DNA from: Synaphobranchus kaupii
Taxonomy: Eukaryota > Chordata > Actinopteri > Anguilliformes > Synaphobranchidae
Reading direction: 5' to 3'
DNA: 64,000 bases
Assembly (NCBI GenBank): GCA_029718625.1
Contig: CM056376.1
Coordinates: forward strand, 28,674,424 to 28,738,423
The notes beneath the pieces are model-generated. The model worked only from the letters and a program-made list of their open reading frames with translations, made no database searches and was not told the DNA's origin. Of the stretch, positions 55,195 to 64,000 are shown in pieces. Made by a program: the position numbers and the translations under genes. Position 1 is the stretch's first letter; every line of letters begins with the position of its first letter.

Positions 55195-56412
55195 ATTCAT
55201 GTGTGATATCGTTTTAATGGTCTCGGTGTGTGTGATGTAATGGTCTATATTTCCTAGATGGTGAACATGTAGGAAATATATATTTCATAACTCAGGAATA
55301 AACTGCCGCTGTGGAATTAGACCACAGGAAACTCTTTCTGCCAAACCCCCTGTGGAAGGGGGACGAAAGGTGCAACATTAGCCTTCTGGCCAGTTTATGG
55401 TTTTACGATCAGCCACAGCCAGATCAAACACAGAGTTTGGGCTTATAGGCATAGGAAACAAGGAACTCGGGGAAGCTGTAATCAGACTCTCCCGCACACC
55501 TCACTCTGTGTATTGTGTGTAGTGAATTGCCAGGTATGATTTAATATTTTTCTATACTCTATTTTTAATATGTTATGTTGTAATTTGTAACCATGATTTG
55601 ATTATTTTTAAGTAAAGAACCTACCTGGTAAACTGTTAAACTTGATTTGTGTGGTTTCTTTGAAAAAGACATTCTATCTCTGTTAACACGGTAATGAGTT
55701 GATTGATTTCCTCAGTCTGGACTTCCCCCTCTGCTGATCTAGGGAGATTGACTAGTTAAGCTTAATGTATCACGGTGTATTGCACCCGTAGAACTCTGTC
55801 TTAAGTTAGATCATCTCCGCATGCCTTTTATACATGTTGAGAACGGACGTTGCCAATATTATCTTCTCGGGTCCCTGAGCCTTTAAGATAGGCTATACCT
55901 TATGAAGTGGTCTCCTCCGCAACCTCTGAGATAAATGGAGACATCTAGTCAGCCGTGAGTGGTGTACATAAACGGCCGTATGTAGCACTCGGTGGAACCG
56001 GCGCATCCAGTTCAGAGAACAGGCTCCAGAGTACGAGAGTATCTTAACAAATCAATTATAAATTATACCTTTTAAATTATATACTAATAATTAAATTGGA
56101 GTCAGATTTATACGAGTATAGAATCAGCGTTAGTGGCTGACCGTTAATAGAATATACACAGGCTGCCTTTTTGGATAAGCTGGAGTCGGCCTGCAGACCA
56201 GACTAAAGCAGGAGACAAAGTGGCACTATTGTCTCTGACACGGGGTAGCTGATCCCACGAATTTAAAGAAGCAGTCTCATCCGGTTGTAATAACAGTAAC
56301 ATTTCAACACTCTTACCTTTTCCCACAGCAACAGCGGAAAATATCACGTTTTAACCTTCGATCCGGGCTATTCCCTCATTGGTCTAGCTGCGAGGGATTT
56401 ACAGTTACACTA
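55195..56412. repeat. LTR-like or retroelement-derived non-coding sequence
   Basis: Segments at 56,090-56,115 and 56,310-56,410 are inverted relatives of 63,590-63,720 (shared TTTTCCCACAGCAACAG and CTATTCCCTCATTGGTCTAG; ~85% over ~95 bp by eye). In 56,116-56,300 about 190 bp interrupt the homology. AATAAA and TTTAAGTAAAGAACC words near 55,300-55,620 are LTR-like. No reading frame supports a viral or transposon protein. Confidence 0.4.
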
Positions 56413-56838
56413 GCGCCAGACAGAAATAGCCAATCAACTCTGAAATATGATATGACGTTTTAGTGGGGCTACGGGCTGTTCTTGTCATCAAAATCGTGTG
56501 ATCTACATTTGAGCATGCGTATTTGCATTTTCCAACGGTACACACACATTGCGCTGAGCGAGGGGCTAGCCCCACTCACGGTCTAACGTTACTGTGGACA
56601 CGAATCTAGAGAACGCAGTCTAAAGCAGCAAGGCAGGGACCAATGAACATGATAAAAAACATGATAAAATATTAAAAATTATATGCGATTTAGGAAGATG
56701 TTGTATACATATTTAATAAATTAAAGCAGAGATGATAATATTTGAGAATGAATAATAATATAATTTGTTTGCACAATTCTTTCAGCTGACAGCAGGTGGG
56801 GCTGTGCCCCACTTGCCCCTAATGACCAGTCGCCACTG

Positions 56839-58249
56839 AATATATATATATATTTTTTCAGTTTATGATTGAGGCGAGGCCCCTTTCAGTTGAGAGGCTC
56901 GTTTCAGGTGAAACGAATGAAACATAGCAAATGCCGCCTATGCTTCCCGTCTCTGATCCAAATCCAAATGCTGTGACGTAACGTTATGTTGTCTAATTTA
57001 CAAAATAGGCGACAACTGAATTGTTAACAAAACATATTTTTAGCGCTGTTTAAATTTTTGCCTATGTTTTAGCTAAATGCTCATCTAGCCTAATCACTCC
57101 ATTCAACATTTTTCAACGAATTCTGATTTATGTCTAAATAACGTTAGCACAGACAACAGACAAAAGCATACAGACAAAAGCATAAGCCAGCTAGGCTACT
57201 GTGGTTAAGCTAATTACCAGGAAAAACAAACATTTCACTCTGCATGAAAATGCCAAGGTGCCAGTAGACTACGTTAGCAAAATGCAATCGACTATGACAT
57301 AGACAGCAAATAAATTATCCGCTACACATGATTGGGTTATAATCTCAAGTTTATGCGAGTCAACAACGTTAAACTAAGTTACTATTTGCCAAACGATAGC
57401 CTATGTTATTGCTTTAGATAGCTGCATGCTAGGTAGGCTGAATAGAACGCTGAATTCAGCACAGGATATGTGGTTTGGACTTCACAAAATGGGTGAGATG
57501 TGTAATCGGAATCAGAGTTCGTTTAATAAAGTGGAGAAATCAGTAGATGAGCATTTGGTTAAAACCTAGGGAAAAATTGTATGAACCCATATGTTTCTAC
57601 AAACACAACTACGACTGTGTCCGAATAGTCAGAATCAGCACACACTAGGCTACTATTTAAGTATGCCAGTTGAGTATACGTTTTTTGAAAAGCTGTTAAA
57701 TTAGGCTAGCCTTACCTGCGCGGCCAAATTGAGTGTTCTGAATATCCCCAGATGATATAGCCAAAGAATGTAAAGGAACTGATATAGCCTAGGCTACTTA
57801 TGTCCAGGTTTATATAGAGGATATTTCGCATACTGCATGTCACTGCAGTATAGACTACAGTAAGCAGTATGTTAGTACACAGGACGCAGTAAATTGGACA
57901 TTCACAATGCCTTCCTCTACAACACTGTTATGACGCAACGATACTATCCCAGATGATTTGACATTACCTTTTTGTGCTTTTATCACAATACATTACTTCT
58001 TTGTATCACTTCCAGGTTCTTTAGACTACTTACCACAAAATAGGCTACATCACCATATTTTAACACTTTCACCTTCACTAGATACCTTTATACCGCATTA
58101 ACAGTTCATACCATTTCCACCTTTTATTTTCCGCCTCACACTATACCATATTACCATCTTTCTATGCCATTTCCAGCCATTGATATTTGTGAAGCAACCA
58201 CACCTACAATTTCTTTAGGAATTGTTAATCTAGTTATTATTAGGGGACC
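56839..58249. other. No gene recognised
   Basis: AT-rich, with numerous ACGTTAGC and TAGGCTA words. There are no frames with motifs, no splice-bounded exons and no clear transposon ends. Confidence 0.5.
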
Positions 58250-59850
58250 GTGCAGTGAAGCTGCAGGTACCCTATTGTTTTTGTTCAGATTCTTTTTTTT
58301 CTTTTTCTTTTTTCTCCCCTTTCACCTAAAATTCCCGTGAGCTGGTTTGTCCTAGAATCACCACACTTGGCACGCTTGTTGGGATTCCCAAACTCTTGAA
58401 TCCTCTATATTATGACGCAGATTGAAAACCTGGTGGCGCTGTAGTGCACGTGTAAATATTGTGACATTGACACGCCCACTGCCGACGCCCCGTTTGACCT
58501 AGAGTCACAAAATGTGGTGTACATGTCCCTCTGCTCATGCTGAACAAATTTACCTCAAGGATCCATGAAGTCAGCCATATTTGATTTTCCGCTAATTAGC
58601 ATTTTTTGTAAAACGCTTAAAATGCTACTCCTCCTACAAAATTTGACCAATTGAGATGAAACTTGGTTTCCACACTCCTTAGACCATGCTTCATAAAAGT
58701 TATATTCAGAATTTTGATATTTTCAAAGATGGCCGAATGACGAGCCAATTAATTTTCAATGGGCGTGACTTATCACAAAAATGCTGATAATTCCAAAATC
58801 ATTTGACAGAAAGTTATGAAACCTGGTATATCTATTAAGAGTAAGATGTGAAATTGACCTCTACAGTTTCAACCCAATCGAGCCACGTGGTGGCACTATA
58901 TAGATCCAAATATAAGAAAATATTTAAAAATTCACTAAAAATCATTGACACGCCCACTGCATATGCCCCGTTTTATCTAGAGTCACAAAATGTGGGATAG
59001 AGGTCCGTCTGCTCATACTGAACAAATTTGCCTCAAGGAACCATCAAGTTAGCCCTATTGGATTTTCCGCTAATTAGCATTACTTGTAAAACACTTAAAA
59101 TACTACTCCTCCTATAAAATTTAACCAATTTACATGAAACCTGGTAAACACACTCAATACACCATGCAGCATAAAACTTATATACAAAATTTTGATATTT
59201 TAAAAGATGGCCGAATGACGAGCCAATAAATATCCAGTGGGCGTGGCTTATCACAAAAATGCTAATAATTCCAAAACCATTTCACAGAAAGTTATGAAAC
59301 TTGGAAAGTCTTTTAAGAGTAACATCTGGACCTGACCTCTCCAGTTTAAACCCAATCGAGCCATGTGGTGGCGCTATAGAGATCCAAATATAAGAAAATA
59401 TTTTAAAATTCACAAAAAATCATTGACACGCCCACTGCCGACGCCCCGTTTGATCTACAGTCACATAAGTTGGTGGATACATCCCGCTACTCCTGCCCAA
59501 CAAATTTGCCTAAGAAACCATGAAGTCTGCCATCTTCGATTTTCCGCTAATTAGCATTTTTTGTAAAACACTTAAAATGCTACTCCTCCTACAGAATTTG
59601 ACCAATTTGCACCAAACCTGTTCAAGGTACTGAAACCGCATCCCTATATACACGCATTAATTTACTAAGGTGTATGTCAAAAATTGGCCGAATGAGAAGC
59701 CAATGGATTTTGCATTGGGCGTGGCTTATCGCACAAATGCTAGTACTTCTAAAACCGCTTGATATAAAGTTCTGAAACTTGGTGGGTTGAGAGTTAGATC
59801 AAGACTTGAGCCCTGCAGTTTTAACCCAATCAATCTGCGTGGTGGCACTA
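58250..59850. repeat. ~478-bp tandem array (about 3.3 units)
   Basis: GACACGCCCACTGC recurs at about 58,466, 58,944 and 59,424. Each is followed by GCCCCGTTT, TTTTCCGCTAATTAGCATT, ATGGCCGAATGA and CCCAATCGAGCCA(T/C)GTGGTGG. Units diverge by roughly 10-15% by eye. The array begins after GGGGACCGTGCAGTGAAGC at 58,243-58,261 and its last, partial unit ends just before the tRNA-like locus. Confidence 0.85.
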
Positions 59851-59943
59851 AAGAAATACAAACGTTGGGATGGCAGGTATGCCATCCGCCAAGTACACTA
59901 TCTCTGCTTAACAGGCCGTCTACCTACTATACCAACTGTGAAA

Positions 59944-60027
59944 GTTCCAGTAGCTTAGTGGTTAAGGCATTTGACTGCCGTGTAGTAGGTTGGTGGTTCG
60001 ATCCCCACCTGTTCCCAAGCTTTTTTT
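59944..60027 (+). tRNA. tRNA-like locus with Pol III boxes and T-run terminator, probably a pseudogene or SINE head
   Basis: Box A TAGCTTAGTGG (59,951-59,961) and box B GGTTCGATCC (59,995-60,004) are consensus. A T7 run at 60,021-60,027 could terminate Pol III. GCATTTGACTGC resembles the tRNA-Cys anticodon arm, but the anticodon stem and acceptor stem do not pair properly. It is not a functional tRNA by eye, but may be transcribed. Confidence 0.4.
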
Positions 60028-60415
60028 GAGGCACACAATGTGCACGTCATTGTAAAAATGTTCTTTTTATTGCAATGGCTAGGAAATTTCACAATATTAC
60101 CTGTTATCTGTTTGAATTATGAAGTCAGTAAGCCAAAACAATCTGATACCGCAACACACAAGTCTTATTTGGCCTTCCCATTTCTGTTAACCTGCTTTGC
60201 CCTAGTGGATACAGTATTGGCTTTCCATGTATGTGATCAGTGGTTCAATTTTGTCTTGGTACCAATGGCTTGGTTAATGTTTGGCTTTAAAAACTTTTAA
60301 ACTATTGTGCAAATTCTATGCTTCTTTTAATGTTGTTTTCACATTAAGAAACACCTTTTTATTGCAAAAGAAATTTAACAGTATTAACTGTTCACTGTTT
60401 CACTTGTACCCCGCC
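60028..60415. other. No supported gene
   Basis: A hydrophobic 86-codon frame (60,040-60,300) has no ATG context or family match and sits in repeat-like AT-rich DNA. TTTTTATTGCAA-type words recur at 60,060 and 60,357. Confidence 0.45.
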
Positions 60416-60998
60416 CCCCCCCCCCAACCAGTTCTGTAGTGTGGCTTTATTCTCAGTTGCCAAAGGTGTGATATGATTATGAGTTCCTCCAAAAACATTG
60501 CACTAAAGCAATCTTTAGAATAATAAATTCAACTGTTTTGGGCTCACTTGCTTGGACTACCTGGCTTATTAACAAACACAAAAAAAAAAAAAACTAACCT
60601 TCAAGGAGATGATGATTTATACCTTCTCTGAACCAATATAACCTAAACTAAGGGCTGGTGGATTTGTGTGGTTTTGTGGTTCTGTGTTCAGGTGTCGTAC
60701 CTGAAGCCCCTTTGAGGAGGTATTTGTCTTATGGATGGATCCCTTGTTAGTGTTCCACATGAGCAGTGCTGCTGTATAAAATATAGCAGCCATTTAAGGA
60801 GCAACATATGAACTTCCAAACAGTGAGTGAAATGGAGTTCCCCTTTAAGGCCGATGAGAACCACCTGTTAAAACCACAGATCTGTATTTAAAGGAAGTTC
60901 ATAAACACATTATAGGTCAGAGAAAGCATTCTGTATCATTAAACAGTATCTCAGCAGTCTGAGTGAGTGAGAATTAACTGCAGATGCTTTTTAAACTA

Positions 60999-61538
60999 CA
61001 CTGCCTGGCCAAATATAAAGTCGCACACTCTAATATTTCATTGGACTGCCTTTAGCTTTGATTATGGCGCGCGTTCGTCGTGGCATTGTTTTGACAACCT
61101 TATGCAACATCACAACATTTATTTCCGTCCAGAGTTGCATTAATTTTTGGCCGAGATCTTGTATTGACGACGGGAGAGTCGAACCTCATCCCAAAGACTT
61201 TTCTCCAGCACATCCCAAAGACTTTCAATGGGGTTAAGGTCAGGACTTTGGTGGCCAATTCATGTGTGAAAATGATTCCTCATGCTCCCTTAACCACTCT
61301 TTCAGAATTTGAGCCCGATGAATCTTGGCATTGTCGTCCTGGAATATGCCCATTGATGGGATAACCTGGTCATTCAGTACATTCAGGTACTCAGCTGACT
61401 TCATTTTATTGCTGCATAACATTGCTGAGCCAAGACCTGACCAATTGAAGCAACCCCAGATCATTGCCTCCAGAGACTTGTACAGTGGGCACTATGCATG
61501 ACGGGTGCAACGGCGACTTTTTTTTTGGCCAGGCAGTG
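60999..61538 (-). mobile_element. Deleted Tc1-type element (CACTGCCTGGCC family), second copy
   Basis: It has the same ends as 17,500-18,035. TA flanks both sides (60,997-60,998 and 61,539-61,540). Copy 1 of the duplication has the uninterrupted site AAACTATATGTGC, confirming the exact insertion. The minus-strand remnant again includes [11 protein letters not shown] and [11 protein letters not shown], extending slightly further ([16 protein letters not shown]). Confidence 0.92.
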
Positions 61539-61616
61539 TATATGTGCAAATATAATTCAGGGCAGGAACTTTCAGTGTTAGAAATACGGGAGTGGACCAT
61601 CTCCATAACTCTAGAA

Positions 61617-62372
61617 CAGGGGTTCCCAAACCGGTCCTGGGGACCCCCTGTGTGTGCTGGTTTTCGTTGCTACCCACAGTTGCAATCCCAGAATTTTAAC
61701 AAGCTGTAAATTTTTCTTAATTAGGTGCTTTTCATGTTTGAAGGAATTATTCACCCTCTTAAGCCACATTATGTCAGAAATAGCTATGCATGCCATGTAG
61801 CATAAACTCCCCATGTTCACGTTGTGCTTATTGTGCTATATTGCAACAATTACATAAAAAGAGGTTACAAAATAATGTATTTTCATTCAAATTAAAGAGT
61901 GAAGTGAATCAATAGGCTCCTAATTAGGTTGTTGAACACATGTGTTTAACTCATAATTTTTTCTTTAAGCTTATTAACACAATGCAGGTTTGGCTCGTTA
62001 TCATTTGCTTTGTGTTTGAATTCTTCATTATCTACCAAATGGTTAGTGTTAGTGGCCATGTGTCCACACTTTTACCAATTAGGAGCCTATTGATTCAAAT
62101 CAGCCTTTAAATGGATCTGTTAAATAATTTTCTTATCCTTTTTAAATAATATAGCACAATAAGCACAATGTGAACATGGGGTGTTTATTCTACATGGCAT
62201 CCATAGCTATTTCTGATATAATGTGGCTTAAGAAGGTAAATAATTCCTCTTAACATGACAAGCACCTAATTAAGAAAAATTTACAGCTTGTTAAAATTCT
62301 GGGATTGCAACTGTGGTAGCAACGAAAACCAGCACACACAGGGGGTCCCCAGGACCGGTTTGGGAAGCCCTG
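61617..62372. mobile_element. hAT-type palindromic MITE
   Basis: The ends CAGGGGTTCCCAAACCGG and GAAGCCCTG are near-complementary, and the inverted homology runs inward for about 250 bp (GCACAATGTGAACATGGGG arms). The 8-bp duplication CTCTAGAA occupies 61,609-61,616 and 62,373-62,380. Copy 1 has the single unoccupied CTCTAGAA. There is no coding sequence. Confidence 0.93.
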
Positions 62373-62578
62373 CTCTAGAATATACATTTTAAGTATTATT
62401 TTCTTCAGTTAGAATGGTGAAGAACATTTAAATGTGGTTTCAGATCTCTTTTTTCCCTCAGAGGCTTCCTCTCAACAAGAAAACTAGAGGCTCTATGTTG
62501 GCATGCCATTGCTGAACTCTTTAAAAGGCAGCGGATTTTTGAAAATGCCGGATGTACTGGTTGAGGTCTGAAGAGAAG

Positions 62579-63562
62579 ATGGTTTGGACGAATGAGTCAT
62601 GTTGTGCGTTTAAAGGGCAGCTGCTTTCCAGCGTGCTGCCACCTCTGCTCCTGCTGTAATGCACGCTGGGGATGCTGGGTAACGGCGGGGCCCTCTGGAT
62701 CTTCTGTTTCCACATGAAGCCCTGGAAGAGCAGCACCGTCTTGCTGTTCAACCTGGCTCTGGCCGACTTCCTGCTCAACGTGGCCCTGCCATTCCGCGTC
62801 GACTACTACTTGAGAAGGCTGGACTGGGTCTTCGGCGACGCCTTCTGTCGTATCTCCCTCTTCATGCTGGCCACGAACCGTGGTGGCAGCATTTTATTCC
62901 TGACCTCCGTGGCTGTGGACCGCTACCTGCGAGTGGTCCACCCCCACCACTCGCTCAACTCCATGCCCATCTCCAGGAGCGTGGGCATTGCCTTGGCCGT
63001 GTGGGTCCTCACCATCTCCCTGACCGCCCATCTTCTGTCCGCGCCCCAACACTTCCTGGCCCACGGCACCAACCACTGCGACAGCTTCATCATCTGTCCT
63101 TCGTCTACCTCCAGCCCCATCTGGCACAGGGCCGTCTTTGTCTTCTCCTTCTACTTGCCGCTGGCAGTCATCCTATTCTGCTCTCTCCAGGTGGTGCTGA
63201 CGCTCAAGGAGAGGCAGTTGGGCAAGCACGGCAGGATCCAGCAGGTGCTCCACCTCATCGTCCTGGTGGCCGCCATGTTCGCTGTCTGCTTCCTGCTCAG
63301 CAACGTCACCCAGTTGATGATCATGGCCGAGAACTCCAAAGAGTGCGACTCCTTCGAAGACCTGGACACGGCCTTCTACATTACCATCAGCATGACCTAC
63401 CTCAACAGCATGCTGGACCCCCTCGTGTACTACTTCTCCAGTCCCGCCTTCCAGAAGATCTACAAGAGAGTAGCCCGCCTCAGCCTGAGGGAGAACGAGG
63501 AGTCGGGCCCGGCCAAGGACAAGATCAGAGACACCGGGTCTCAGAGTCTCAGCCAGCTGTGA
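62579..63562 (+). pseudogene. HCAR-like G-protein-coupled receptor, copy 2, with stop at codon 27
   Basis: The start aligned with copy 1 (ATG 62,579) is followed by TAA at codon 27 (62,657-62,659), where copy 1 has Glu. The frame reopens at Met32 (62,672) and runs 296 codons to TGA 63,560-63,562. It shows TM1 GNGGALWIF, TM2 LALADFLL, TM3 to DRYLRVVHP, TM4 AVWVLTIS, an extracellular Cys (NHCDSF), TM6 CFLLSNVTQ and TM7 YLNSMLDPLVYYFSS. The TM7 motif and DENR neighbourhood point to the hydroxycarboxylic acid receptor family; OXER1/GPR31 relatives are less likely. Initiation at Met32 would remove the N-terminus and half of TM1. Leu replaces the usual TM6 Pro. It is intronless, as is usual for the family. 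Confidence 0.85.
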
Positions 63563-64000
63563 GCCGTCACAAACGTGCTTCTTAAATTTCAACTTGTAAA
63601 TCTCGCACAGCTAGACCAATGAGGGAATAGCTCGGAGCGAAGGTTTAAGCGTGATGTTTTCCCACTGTTGCTGTGGGAAAAGTAATATCACCGTTCATTT
63701 ATCTGACTCCAATTAGAATTGACGCTTGATCGCGAGTGGAATTCTGTTCTTTTGAAACTATCTATACCGGGGACACTGATAGCCCCGGATACGGGGTGCA
63801 GACTGACACACTGAAGCGGACTGACAAGCTCAGAGACCCTAGCCACATAGAAACTCAGCGGGTTTCGAATATGTCACCATCACAGATGCTCAGAGGTTCG
63901 GACCATAGAATCTACTAGGTAAAAGAGAAACTCAGAGGGTTTGGAACATGTCACCATCACAGGTGCTCAGAGGTTTTTGACCATAGAATCCACCATATAC
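63563..64000. other. Receptor 3' flank; LTR-like repeat and copy-1-shared block
   Basis: 63,590-63,720 is an inverted relative of 56,090-56,410. 63,893-64,000 matches 30,562-30,668, the block that sits immediately after the truncation in copy 1. No open frame of note. Confidence 0.6.

Larger units (their letters stand above)
53168..56838. mobile_element. Candidate hAT-like element or pair of solo ends (CAGTGGCGACTGGT)
   Basis: CAGTGGCGACTGGT at 53,168 is exactly complemented at 56,825-56,838. The word resembles hAT termini of the CAGTGGCGGCTGG type. The 8-bp flanks do not match, so the two ends may belong to different insertions. The interval holds a SINE (53,497-53,855) and LTR-like sequence, and no transposase. 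Confidence 0.4.
60416..64000 (+). repeat. Segmental duplication, copy 2 (truncated by window end)
   Basis: It starts in a poly-C tract with the DENR 3'-UTR word CAACCAGTTCTGTAGTG and keeps the AATAAA (60,522-60,527). It then follows copy 1 in order to the HCAR-like gene and its flank. It carries its own insertions at 60,999-61,538 and 61,617-62,372. It lacks about 110 bp around the site where gypsy copy 1 inserted into copy 1. Confidence 0.87.

Noticed and set aside
59944..60014. Functional tRNA-Cys gene
   Set aside because: Boxes A and B are good and part of the anticodon arm is Cys-like, but anticodon and acceptor stems do not pair. It is kept only as a tRNA-like locus.
60040..60300. Hydrophobic 86-codon frame resembling membrane segments
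   Set aside because: Phe/Leu richness follows from T-rich repeat DNA. There is no family match and no conserved context.
63001..63585. 194-codon frame overlapping the receptor in another frame
   Set aside because: It is a shadow of the GC-rich receptor coding sequence, His/Pro/Gln-rich without motifs.

Overview
The window is nuclear DNA of a ray-finned (teleost) fish. The evidence is a spliced vertebrate gene (DENR) with GT-AG introns, an intronless hydroxycarboxylic-acid-type GPCR, and a typical fish mobile-element load: Tc1 and Sleeping Beauty-type elements, Gmr1-like Ty3/gypsy, BEL/Pao, DIRS, hAT and TTAA MITEs, and a tRNA-derived SINE. I cannot name the species. All alignments were made by eye.

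Layout. 1-5,200 is gene-poor and probably contains or adjoins the DENR promoter. 5,225-11,485 is the most unusual object: a 6.26-kb composite with perfect terminal ends, an exact 9-bp target duplication and kilobase-scale inverted arms built of a 181-bp tandem repeat. Its core is a decayed DIRS retroelement (reverse transcriptase, RNase H and tyrosine recombinase on the minus strand). 12,734-20,112 is DENR, apparently intact: seven coding exons, 196 codons, zinc-binding cysteines and a SUI1 domain. Its introns hold a Tc1 copy, a Tc1-type MITE and two tandem repeats. A TTAA MITE lies just upstream of the ATG exon.

From the DENR 3' UTR onward a segment reaching into an HCAR-like receptor gene occurs twice, at about 20,255-30,668 and 60,416-64,000, both on the + strand. 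Each copy took independent insertions after duplication, so the copies act as empty sites for each other. The two receptor copies carry different lesions. Copy 1 (30,164-30,577) lost 916 bp through a GAG microhomology junction. Copy 2 (62,579-63,562) has a stop at codon 27 but is otherwise open to its C-terminus.

Between the copies, 24,990-29,976 and 34,233-39,208 are two closely related minus-strand gypsy elements with the Gmr1-type pol order (integrase before reverse transcriptase). A Sleeping Beauty-type palindromic element (40,364-43,417) hosts two nested TTAA-target insertions. A BEL/Pao element (43,873-51,243) has a near-complete coding region interrupted by one stop codon, an intact 504-bp 3' LTR and a scrambled 5' LTR. 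53,168-60,030 holds a SINE, LTR-like fragments, a ~478-bp tandem array and a tRNA-like locus.

Only DENR is expected to make a working host protein. The receptor copies look broken or borderline, and the rest is mobile or repetitive DNA.
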